A stretch of 64,000 bases of DNA, from the NCBI RefSeq assembly GCF_030547245.1, contig NZ_JAUOQT010000006.1, forward strand, positions 62,001 through 126,000, in the 5' to 3' direction. Origin of the DNA: Oceanihabitans sp. 2_MG-2023. Its GTDB lineage: Bacteria > Bacteroidota > Bacteroidia > Flavobacteriales > Flavobacteriaceae. The position numbers and the translations under genes are program-made. The notes under the pieces are model-generated. The model ran no database searches and was not told where the DNA came from. It saw only the letters and a program-made list of their open reading frames with translations. Positions 56,662 to 64,000 of this stretch are shown here, in pieces; within the stretch, counting starts at the first letter, position 1; each line of letters begins with the position of its first letter.

Positions 56662-57948
56662 ATGTCAAAAACAGCTACATTAGAGATTGATGGAAAAAAG
56701 TATGAATTTCCTTTAATTGTAGGTACAGAAAACGAAGTTGCTATAGATATTAAAACCTTAAGAGGAGCAACAAGTGGAATAACAACTATAGATCCAGGTT
56801 ATAAAAATACAGGAGCATGCGAAAGTGCTATCACATTTTTAAATGGAGAAGAAGGTATTTTAAGATATAGAGGTTATTCTATTGAAGAATTAGCAGAAAA
56901 AGCAGATTTCCTTGAAGTAGCATTCTTGCTTATTTTTGGTGAATTACCAACTAAAGTAGAATTAGAAAAATTTCATTCAGACATAAAAGCCCAGTCGGTT
57001 GTAGATGATGACATAAAAAAAATATTAGATGCATTCCCTAAATCTGCACATCCAATGGGAGTACTATCTTCTTTAACAAGTGCATTAACAGCATTTAATC
57101 CTTCTTCTGTAAATGTAGATTCAGAAGAGGATATGTACAAAAGTGTAGTTAGAATTCTAGGTAAATTTCCTGTGTTAGTAGCATGGACAATGCGTAAAAA
57201 ACAAGGCCTGCCATTAAATTATGGAGACAACTCGTTAGGTTATGTAGAAAACATCTTAAAAATGATGTTTGAAAAACCAAACGAAGAATATAAACAAAGT
57301 TCCATTTTAGTTAATGCCTTAGATAAGCTATTAATTTTACATGCAGATCACGAGCAAAACTGTTCTACTTCTACAGTGCGTATAGTAGGTTCTGCACACA
57401 CTGGTTTATTTGCTTCTATTTCTTCGGGTATTTCTGCACTTTGGGGACCATTACACGGTGGCGCAAATCAAGCAGTTTTAGAAATGTTAAGTGGTATTGA
57501 AGAGGATGATGGAGATACAAAAAAATATATGGCTAAAGCTAAGGACAAGAGTGATCCTTTCCGTTTAATGGGCTTTGGACATAGAGTATATAAAAATTTC
57601 GACCCAAGAGCAAAAATTATAAAAGTAGCTGCAGACGAGGTTCTAGGAGATCTTGGTGTAGAAGATCCAATTTTAGATATAGCAAAAGGACTAGAAAAAG
57701 AAGCACTAGAAGATAAATATTTTGTGGATAGAAAATTATATCCAAATGTAGATTTCTATTCTGGTATTATTTATAGAGCTATGGGGATTCCTACAGATAT
57801 GTTTACTGTAATGTTTGCATTAGGTAGATTGCCAGGTTGGATTGCGCAATGGCGTGAAATGCGTTTACGTAAAGAACCAATTGGTAGACCAAGACAAATA
57901 TATATTGGAGAAAATAGTAGAGCTTTTAAAGACATTAAAAACAGATAA
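56662..57948 (+). CDS. gltA: Citrate synthase
   Basis: 428 residues, the length of Gram-negative type (hexameric, NADH-sensitive) synthases. Catalytic His near residue 265 in GPLHGGANQAVLEM, second His in FGHRVYKNFDPRAK, and Asp in YPNVDFYSGI. It condenses acetyl-CoA and oxaloacetate. A TAATTTAG box at 56619-56626 could be its promoter. The downstream terminator makes it monocistronic. Confidence 0.98.
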   Translation: MSKTATLEIDGKKYEFPLIVGTENEVAIDIKTLRGATSGITTIDPGYKNTGACESAITFLNGEEGILRYRGYSIEELAEKADFLEVAFLLIFGELPTKVELEKFHSDIKAQSVVDDDIKKILDAFPKSAHPMGVLSSLTSALTAFNPSSVNVDSEEDMYKSVVRILGKFPVLVAWTMRKKQGLPLNYGDNSLGYVENILKMMFEKPNEEYKQSSILVNALDKLLILHADHEQNCSTSTVRIVGSAHTGLFASISSGISALWGPLHGGANQAVLEMLSGIEEDDGDTKKYMAKAKDKSDPFRLMGFGHRVYKNFDPRAKIIKVAADEVLGDLGVEDPILDIAKGLEKEALEDKYFVDRKLYPNVDFYSGIIYRAMGIPTDMFTVMFALGRLPGWIAQWREMRLRKEPIGRPRQIYIGENSRAFKDIKNR

Positions 57949-57967
57949 GATTAATAACTTAATCTGT

Positions 57968-58001
57968 AAAAAAGCTTCATAAGAAATTATGGAGCTTTTT
58001 T
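57968..58001 (+). terminator. Terminator after gltA
   Basis: AAAAGCTTCATAA-GAAA-TTATGGAGCTTTT stem (one G-U pair) with a 4-base loop and six T. The next gene begins 14 bases later, so its promoter must overlap this region; no clean box was seen. Confidence 0.8.
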
Positions 58002-58014
58002 ATATATTTACATC

Positions 58015-58929
58015 ATGTTAAAACTAAACGTAAAAAACGAAACATCAAGATTAAGAGCAGTTGTTTTAGGTATTGCAAAAAGTAATGGGCCAACACCAAG
58101 TTTGGAAGAAGCTTACGATCCTAAATCAGCCTATCATATTAAACAAGGAACTTACCCAATAGAAGAAGATATGGTAAAAGAAATGGAAGCTGTTGCATCC
58201 GTTTTTAAAAAATATGATGTTACTATATATAGGCCAGAATTAATAAAAGATTGTAATCAAATATTCGCAAGAGATATAGCTTTTGTAATTGATGATGTTT
58301 TTGTAAAAGCCAATATTTTACCAGATAGAGAAAACGAATTAGACGCTATAAAATACGTGGTAGATCAAATTGATCCAGATAAAGTAATTCGACCACCAGA
58401 AGAAGTTCATATTGAAGGAGGAGATGTAATGCCTTGGAATGATTATATTTTTGTTGGTACCTATAGAGAAGCGGATTATGCAGATTATATTGTTGCTAGA
58501 ACCAACATAGAAGGTGTGGCATTCATAGAAAACACATTTCCTAATAAAATAGTAAAGTCTTTTAATTTAAGAAAATCGCAAACAAACCCAAGGGATAATG
58601 CCTTACATTTAGATTGCTGTTTTCAGCCATTAGGAACCAATAAAGCAATCCTACATAAGGAAGGGTTTCTTGAAGAAGAAGAATATGAATGGTTGTTAAA
58701 TTTCTTCGGTAAAGAAAATTGTTTCCTAATAACAAAAGAAGAAATGTATAACATGAATAGTAATGTGTTTTCCATTTCTGAAGATGTAGTGATTTCAGAA
58801 AAAAACTTCACACGTTTAAACACTTGGCTTCGAGAAAACGGATTTACTGTTGAAGAAGTTCCCTACGCCGAAATATCCAAACAAGAAGGATTACTTCGCT
58901 GTAGTACCATGCCATTAATTAGAGACTAA
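58015..58929 (+). CDS. Guanidino-group-modifying (GME) family hydrolase, dimethylargininase-like
   Basis: 304 residues, pentein fold. Expected residues: FARDIAFV and IEGGDVMPWND for substrate acids, His 198 in ALHLDCCF, nucleophile Cys 296 in LLRCSTMPL near the C-terminus, as in dimethylarginine dimethylaminohydrolases and arginine deiminases. It could hydrolyse arginine, methylarginine or a related guanidine to citrulline. The next gene, 24 bases downstream, is another member of the superfamily, so they may form one pathway. Cytoplasmic, no signal. Exact substrate uncertain. Confidence 0.85.
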   Translation: MLKLNVKNETSRLRAVVLGIAKSNGPTPSLEEAYDPKSAYHIKQGTYPIEEDMVKEMEAVASVFKKYDVTIYRPELIKDCNQIFARDIAFVIDDVFVKANILPDRENELDAIKYVVDQIDPDKVIRPPEEVHIEGGDVMPWNDYIFVGTYREADYADYIVARTNIEGVAFIENTFPNKIVKSFNLRKSQTNPRDNALHLDCCFQPLGTNKAILHKEGFLEEEEYEWLLNFFGKENCFLITKEEMYNMNSNVFSISEDVVISEKNFTRLNTWLRENGFTVEEVPYAEISKQEGLLRCSTMPLIRD

Positions 58930-58953
58930 ATTCTTTATAGACCCAAAAAAAAC

Positions 58954-59889
58954 ATGCAACAAACCACAAATACAATATTAATGATTCGTCCTATTAATTT
59001 TAGGAGGAATGAGCAAACTGCAGTAAATAATTATTATCAAAAAGAAGCAGATGGTATATTGCCAGAAACAGAAAATGTAAAAGCCCAGAAAGAGTTTGAT
59101 ACTTTTGTAGAAAAACTACGAGATAAAGGGGTTCATGTTGTTGTTATAAGTGATACGGAAGAATTTGATACTCCAGACTCTATTTTTCCTAATAATTGGA
59201 TTTCTTTTCATGAAAACGGAACCGTTGGTATTTATCCAATGTTTGCAGAAAATAGAAGAAATGAAAGAAGAGAAGATGTTTTGTTAGCATTAGAAAAAGA
59301 AGGCTTTGTTATTGAAAATATTGTAGACTATACAAGCGCAGAGGAAGAAGGCGTTTTTTTAGAAGCAACAGGAAGTATTCTTTTAGATCGGAAAAATAGT
59401 ATTGCTTATTGTGCATTATCTGCACGTGCAGATGAAGAATTATTTATAGAATTTTGTGAAGATTTTGAATATAATCCAATAATATTTACAGCTAATCAAA
59501 CTGTAAATGGCAAACGAGAAGCTATATACCATACTAATGTAATGATGTGTCTTGCAGAAACTTTTGCTGTAATTTGTTTAGATGCTATAGACGATAAAAA
59601 AGAACGTAAAAACGTAGTTAAACATTTACAAGAAAGCGGTAAAGAAGTTATACGTATAACCGAAGAACAAGTAAGTAGTTTTGCTGGTAATATGCTACAA
59701 GTAAGAGGGAAAGAGGATAAGCGTTTTTTAGTTATGAGTCAAGCAGCTCATGATAGTTTAACTCCTGCTCAAATTAAAATGATTACTAAACATAGCGAAA
59801 TTGTTAGTAGTAGTTTAGATACAATTGAATCTTGTGGTGGTGGTAGTGCACGTTGTATGATGGCAGAAGTGTTTTTGCCTAAAAATTAA
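58954..59889 (+). CDS. ctlX: CtlX-like citrulline-utilisation hydrolase (GME superfamily)
   Basis: 311 residues. RPINFRRNEQTAVNNYYQ at the start, PDSIFPNNWISFH, EATGSILLDRKNSIAYCALSARA, His 193 in YHTNVMMC and Cys 301 in GGGSARCMMAEVF match the CtlX family, named for citrulline use in Francisella. It is a pentein hydrolase probably acting on arginine or a related guanidino compound. It follows another GME hydrolase by 24 bases, likely in the same transcript. Its stop overlaps the convergent sensor-kinase stop by 3 bases. Family firm, in vivo role inferred. Confidence 0.87.
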   Translation: MQQTTNTILMIRPINFRRNEQTAVNNYYQKEADGILPETENVKAQKEFDTFVEKLRDKGVHVVVISDTEEFDTPDSIFPNNWISFHENGTVGIYPMFAENRRNERREDVLLALEKEGFVIENIVDYTSAEEEGVFLEATGSILLDRKNSIAYCALSARADEELFIEFCEDFEYNPIIFTANQTVNGKREAIYHTNVMMCLAETFAVICLDAIDDKKERKNVVKHLQESGKEVIRITEEQVSSFAGNMLQVRGKEDKRFLVMSQAAHDSLTPAQIKMITKHSEIVSSSLDTIESCGGGSARCMMAEVFLPKN

Positions 59890-61976
59890 ACACCTCCTGA
59901 AGGATTTGTTTTTGGTAATTCTACATAAAAAGTACTACCAATATCTTCGGTGCTTTCTACCCAAATTTTACCATGATTGAGTTCTACTAGTTCTTTACAA
60001 ATAGTTAAACCTAATCCCGTACCTTTTTCGTTTTTAGTACCAATGGTTGTAAAAGAATTATTTTTAAATAATTGGTCTTGGTTTTCTTTAGAAATACCAA
60101 CTCCTGTATCTCCTATACTAATTAAAGTGTTTCCGTTGCTGATGTTGTTTTTTATCGTTATGGTATCTCCAGATTTACAAAACTTAACGGCATTAGTAAG
60201 TAGATTTTGAATAATAATTTCTACCATACTTTTGTCTGCATAAACAAAATCGCGTAAAGAGTTATCTTCTATCTTAATGTTTTTATTTTCTGTTTTTTGT
60301 TCGATAAGTTTTAATTTATCTAAAAACACTTCTTGTACATCAAACAGGCTAGGTTTAGATTCTAAGGACTGCATTTGTGATTTCGACCAATTTAAAAGAT
60401 TAAATAAAAGTAAAGATGCATTATTTGCGTTTTCGCTTAATTCTGGTAATAAATGGTTGAATTCTGCTTTACTTAGGGATCCATCTTTAAGTAAATCTAT
60501 AAACCCTTTAATAGAAGTAAGGGAGTCTTTTAAGTCATGAGATACAATTGAAAACAGTTTGTCTTTTACTGTATTAATATCTTCAAGGTTTTTAGTTTGA
60601 TTTAAAATGGCTTCGTTTTGTATATTAATTTGCTTGTTTTTGTCTTCTAATTCTTTAGTATATTTTATACTGTTGTTCCTTTTTAAGTAGATTAAAATTA
60701 AAAAAGTAGACACCACGAGTAAAGCGAGAAGTAAAGAGTAAAAAATAAGTTTTAATCTACTTATCTCTTCTTGATTAGCTTTCTTTTCTTCTTCGTGTTT
60801 ACTTATTAATTCTTGATTTACTACATTATTATTAATGTTTAAATCTTGCTTTTCTAAAGGAACTACAATAGGTTCTTTTATTAAGGAAGCATGAGAAGCT
60901 TCTTGTTGTTGTTGGTTTTTAACTTTTTCTTTAAGCTCGAAGTACCTTTTTTGCCAAATATAAGCTAGTTTAAAATTACTTTCTACAGAATCTAGTTTTG
61001 CTCGTAAACCGTAGTTTTTTATTAGCTCATTGTCGTCCTTTAACTTTCTTGCTATTGTCGTTGCTTCATAAAGCAAGCGCTCTGCAACTATTGGTTTTTT
61101 TTCTCTTAAATATAATTCTCCAGCTGTATTAAGACCTATTAAAACACCTTTGTCATTATTAATTCTTCTGTTTAATCTTAGTCCTTGTGTTACATATTCT
61201 TTAGCTTGATCTAGATTGTTAAGGGCAAGATAAGAGCGTCCTATATTAGTTAACACATCCCCTCTTAGCTCAGAGTCATCTTCGTCAATACTAGTAAGTA
61301 CATTATTATAATGATAAATTGCTTTTTGGTAGTCTTGCTTGTGATAAAATAAATCCCCTAGGTTTTTACTGGTAACTATAATTTCTTCCTGGTAACCAAG
61401 GCTTTCTTGTAAATCAAGAGTTTTTTTATAAAATATTATAGCTTGATCATAAACCTTCATTTTGTAGTATGCAGTAGCTAAATTTCTGTAAGCATCACAA
61501 AGTTCATTCTTTAAATCACGTTTTTCAAGGATGTCTATAGAAGAAAGCGAAAACTGTAATCCTTTGTCATAGTTTCCTCTTGCAATCTCAATCAAACCAA
61601 TGCTATTATTAATTTTTGCAATACCTAGTGTGTCAGCTAAAGAAATGTAAAGTTCTTTTGACTTTGTGTAGTTTTCAATTGCATTAATATAATCTTCTTT
61701 TTTTGCAAAAATTAAAGCTTTGTAATAGGTGATTTCAGCAATACCTGCCTTGTAATTTAAGTCATTAGATAGTTTTTCACTTTCTCTAATAAATTGTAGC
61801 GCTTTACTGTAATCTTTAGTGTGGTATAATAACTTAATTATTTGTAAAGAGGTATTAACCTTTGTAGTGTCAGGTTTCTGAAAAGCTAGTTGAATAGTGA
61901 GATTGTCAAGATCCTCGTCTTGCGAGAAGCCTAAAAGCACACTAAAACAAAAAATAAGAGTAATCAGTTTCCTCAT
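59886..61976 (-). CDS. TPR-containing sensor histidine kinase
   Basis: 696 residues. Signal peptide (MRKLITLIFCFSVLLGFSQ), then about seven periplasmic TPR units (residues 30-340, for example AYRNLATAYYKMKVYDQAIIFY), one transmembrane helix (about 410-430, LIFYSLLLALLVVSTFLILIYL), and a cytoplasmic kinase: H-box VSHDLKDSL with His about 480, N-box IIIQNLLTNAVKF, G1 GDTGVGIS and G2 GTGLGLTICKEL, ending in ELPKTNPSGGV. The TPR part probably senses an envelope ligand or partner. No response regulator lies within the window on the 3' side, and it is monocistronic here. Confidence 0.95.
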   Translation of the reverse strand: MRKLITLIFCFSVLLGFSQDEDLDNLTIQLAFQKPDTTKVNTSLQIIKLLYHTKDYSKALQFIRESEKLSNDLNYKAGIAEITYYKALIFAKKEDYINAIENYTKSKELYISLADTLGIAKINNSIGLIEIARGNYDKGLQFSLSSIDILEKRDLKNELCDAYRNLATAYYKMKVYDQAIIFYKKTLDLQESLGYQEEIIVTSKNLGDLFYHKQDYQKAIYHYNNVLTSIDEDDSELRGDVLTNIGRSYLALNNLDQAKEYVTQGLRLNRRINNDKGVLIGLNTAGELYLREKKPIVAERLLYEATTIARKLKDDNELIKNYGLRAKLDSVESNFKLAYIWQKRYFELKEKVKNQQQQEASHASLIKEPIVVPLEKQDLNINNNVVNQELISKHEEEKKANQEEISRLKLIFYSLLLALLVVSTFLILIYLKRNNSIKYTKELEDKNKQINIQNEAILNQTKNLEDINTVKDKLFSIVSHDLKDSLTSIKGFIDLLKDGSLSKAEFNHLLPELSENANNASLLLFNLLNWSKSQMQSLESKPSLFDVQEVFLDKLKLIEQKTENKNIKIEDNSLRDFVYADKSMVEIIIQNLLTNAVKFCKSGDTITIKNNISNGNTLISIGDTGVGISKENQDQLFKNNSFTTIGTKNEKGTGLGLTICKELVELNHGKIWVESTEDIGSTFYVELPKTNPSGGV

Positions 61977-62351
61977 TTAATACATTTACAACAGTAAGGT
62001 ATCAACTAAGAGTCTTTTTTGAGGGAATCAAAAACACTTTGTTAAATTATAATTAGTTAAAAGTTATTAAAGAATTATCCAGTTTTTTAGGGATAGGATT
62101 TAATTCTATTAAGGCAAAACTCAATAAAACAGATTTAATAAACTAATTAATGCGATTTAATGCATAAAAATTAGATAAAGTGAGCTTTTATTTTGGCATG
62201 CTATATTTTAAAAGGCAAAACACTAATAATAAGGACAAATGGTATCCATTTTCACTCCTTAAAAAAGCCAAAATTTATAGTTATTTGTATTTTAGTTTCT
62301 ATTTATAAGCAAATTTTTTCGGCAATAATATACTATATTTGCATCCTTAAA
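61977..62351 (+). other. Intergenic region between the sensor kinase and argS
   Basis: 375 bases without a gene between divergent starts. It is very AT-rich. The only feature recognised is the argS -7 box at its right end; no minus-strand TAnnTTTG box was seen for the kinase. No inverted repeat or RNA gene was recognised. Confidence 0.7.
62334..62341 (+). promoter_or_regulatory. -7 promoter box TATATTTG of argS
   Basis: Perfect TAnnTTTG. The predicted start near 62347 leaves a leader of 5 or 17 bases to the two in-frame ATGs (62352, 62364). Confidence 0.65.
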
Positions 62352-62363
62352 ATGAAAAGTAAA

Positions 62364-64000
62364 ATGAGCCTTCAAGACACTTTAACAAATCATATAAAAC
62401 AAGCAATTAATTCTATTTATAAAGTTGCATTAGAAACTGTAGAATTTCAAGCAACTAGAAAAGAGTTTGCTGGAGATATTACTGTTGTAGTTTTTCCTAT
62501 GTTACGCGTAATAAAAGGAAACCCTATGCAGATTGGTGAAGCTATAGGTAATTATTTGGTTGAAAATGTTGCAAATGTTAAAGCATTTAATGTGGTTAAA
62601 GGCTTTTTAAATGTGGAAATTGAAGATGGATATTATAGAGAATTTTTTAATAGCATTAAAACGAATACTACTTTTGGTTTTGTAGCACCTTCTGTAAATG
62701 AAAAAGCTGTTATGGTAGAATATTCTTCGCCTAACACAAATAAACCGTTGCATTTAGGTCATGTTCGAAATAACTTATTAGGATATAGTGTTGCCGAAAT
62801 AATAAAAGCTGCTGGTAAAAAAGTGTACAAAACACAGATTATTAATGACAGAGGTATTCATATTTGTAAAAGTATGTTGGCTTGGCAACGTTTTGGTAAT
62901 AATGAAACTCCAGAAAGTACTGGCTTAAAAGGGGATAAGTTAGTTGGTAATTATTATGTGAAATTTGATCAAGAATATAAAAAAGAAATTAAAGACTTAA
63001 TTGCTAAAGGGCAAACCGAAGACGAAGCCAAAAAGAATGCACCAATTTTATTAGAAGCGCAAGAAATGCTCATAAAATGGGAGGCAGGAGATGAAGAAGT
63101 GGTTGCGCTTTGGACCAAAATGAATACTTGGGTTTATGACGGTTTTAATATTACTTATAAAAATTTAGGAGTAGATTTTGATACACTTTACTATGAAAGT
63201 GAAACCTATTTATTAGGAAAAGAATTTGTTGCCGAAGGTTTGAAAACAGGAGTTTTCTTTAGTAAAGAAGATGGTTCTGTTTGGTGTGACTTAACAGACG
63301 ATGGTTTAGACGAAAAAATTGTATTGCGTAGTGATGGGACTGCCGTTTATATGACGCAAGATATTGGTACTGCTATACAACGTGTTAAAGACTACCCAGA
63401 TGTTGGAGGAATGGTTTATACGGTAGGTAACGAGCAAGATTATCACTTTCAAGTGTTGTTTTTAATTCTGAAAAAACTTGGGTTCGATTGGGCTAAAAAC
63501 CTTTTTCATTTAAGTTATGGAATGGTAGATTTACCTTCTGGAAAAATGAAAAGTAGAGAAGGAACTGTTGTGGATGCCGATGATTTAATCGTAGAAATGG
63601 CCACTACTGCAGGAGAAATATCTCAAGAGTTAGGAAAACTGGAAAACTATTCGGAAGCTGAAAAACAAGAGCTTTATAAAACTATCGGTCTTGGTGCATT
63701 AAAATATTATATCTTAAAAGTAGATCCTAAAAAACGAATTTTATTCGATCCAAAAAGTTCTATCGATTTTCAAGGTAACACAGGTCCTTTTATTCAATAT
63801 ACATACGCTAGAATACAATCTATTTTGCGTAAGGCAAACTTAGACGATGTTGTTTTATCGAGTACAGTAGAGGTCGCTCTGCACGATAAAGAAAAAGAGC
63901 TAGTAAAGCAATTACAATTGTTTCCAGAAGTTATACAAAATGCAGCAGACAATCATAGTCCGGCTTTAATTGCAAATTACACTTATGACTTAGTAAAAGA
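62364..64000 (+). CDS. argS: Arginyl-tRNA synthetase (N-terminal part, runs past window end)
   Basis: About 545 codons are present and the frame is open to the edge. Start ATG 62364 (MSLQDTLTNHIKQAI) was chosen; ATG 62352 would add MKSK. The N-terminal additional domain (about 1-100) is followed by the class I HIGH motif as HLGH in NKPLHLGHVRNN, and the KMSKS equivalent is GKMKSREGT. YTVGNEQDYHFQVLF and GPFIQYTYARI are typical of ArgRS, which charges tRNA-Arg and uses ATP. The C-terminal anticodon-binding end lies outside the window. Confidence 0.96.
   Translation, partial: MSLQDTLTNHIKQAINSIYKVALETVEFQATRKEFAGDITVVVFPMLRVIKGNPMQIGEAIGNYLVENVANVKAFNVVKGFLNVEIEDGYYREFFNSIKTNTTFGFVAPSVNEKAVMVEYSSPNTNKPLHLGHVRNNLLGYSVAEIIKAAGKKVYKTQIINDRGIHICKSMLAWQRFGNNETPESTGLKGDKLVGNYYVKFDQEYKKEIKDLIAKGQTEDEAKKNAPILLEAQEMLIKWEAGDEEVVALWTKMNTWVYDGFNITYKNLGVDFDTLYYESETYLLGKEFVAEGLKTGVFFSKEDGSVWCDLTDDGLDEKIVLRSDGTAVYMTQDIGTAIQRVKDYPDVGGMVYTVGNEQDYHFQVLFLILKKLGFDWAKNLFHLSYGMVDLPSGKMKSREGTVVDADDLIVEMATTAGEISQELGKLENYSEAEKQELYKTIGLGALKYYILKVDPKKRILFDPKSSIDFQGNTGPFIQYTYARIQSILRKANLDDVVLSSTVEVALHDKEKELVKQLQLFPEVIQNAADNHSPALIANYTYDLVK

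Overview
The window is a 64 kb piece of a low-GC Bacteroidota chromosome, almost certainly a member of the Flavobacteriaceae (the Olleya/Lacinutrix/Winogradskyella part of the family is plausible, but the genus cannot be fixed from this sequence alone). The evidence is a SusC/SusD pair, a type IX secretion (T9SS) C-terminal sorting domain, acidic lipoprotein export signals just after lipobox cysteines, promoter -7 boxes of the form TAnnTTTG, and A-rich translation starts without Shine-Dalgarno sequences.

Layout. 1-5404 (minus) is most of an alpha-2-macroglobulin-like protein, cut by the window edge. 5655-11801 (plus) holds a TPR protein, then a TetR regulator followed by a three-gene exporter (ABC protein, HlyD-like adaptor, TolC-like outer-membrane channel). 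11882-24543 is mixed housekeeping: an Mpl/MurC-like ligase, small unknown proteins, a PaiB-like flavoprotein, RadC, a DUF7033/deacetylase-like protein with a YjjG-like phosphatase, a three-gene envelope cluster (lipoprotein, DUF5723-type protein, periplasmic coiled-coil protein), RarA, a rhomboid protease and RlmB. 24815-31149 (minus) is a SusC-SusD-lipoprotein-lipoprotein operon with no carbohydrate enzymes. An Omp85-type barrel follows (31270-32964, minus).

33146-50386 (plus) is the str-S10-spc-alpha ribosomal superoperon: rpsL to rplQ, with fusA, secY, infA and rpoA. It is tightly packed except for a few gaps (rpsJ-rplC, rpsN-rpsH, rpsM-rpsK, rpsK-rpsD, rpsD-rpoA), most of which contain clear RNA hairpins or a promoter; these are the best regulatory candidates in the window. 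After it come a secreted unknown protein, carA, eno, a large T9SS-exported sorbosone/glucose-dehydrogenase-like protein, gltA, two guanidino-group-modifying hydrolases in tandem (the second CtlX-like), a TPR histidine kinase (minus) and the start of argS.

No tRNA, rRNA, insertion sequence, prophage, CRISPR array or integron was seen. Most of the region looks like core flavobacterial chromosome. The least ordinary items are the exporter ABC protein, whose nucleotide-binding domain keeps Walker A but has lost or swapped most other catalytic motifs; the structured gaps of the ribosomal operon, including a promoter whose -33 element lies inside a terminator hairpin; a promoter whose transcript would begin directly in a 16-bp hairpin; and the GME hydrolase pair lying between carA and argS. 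I did not find convincing evidence of a wholly new multi-gene system.
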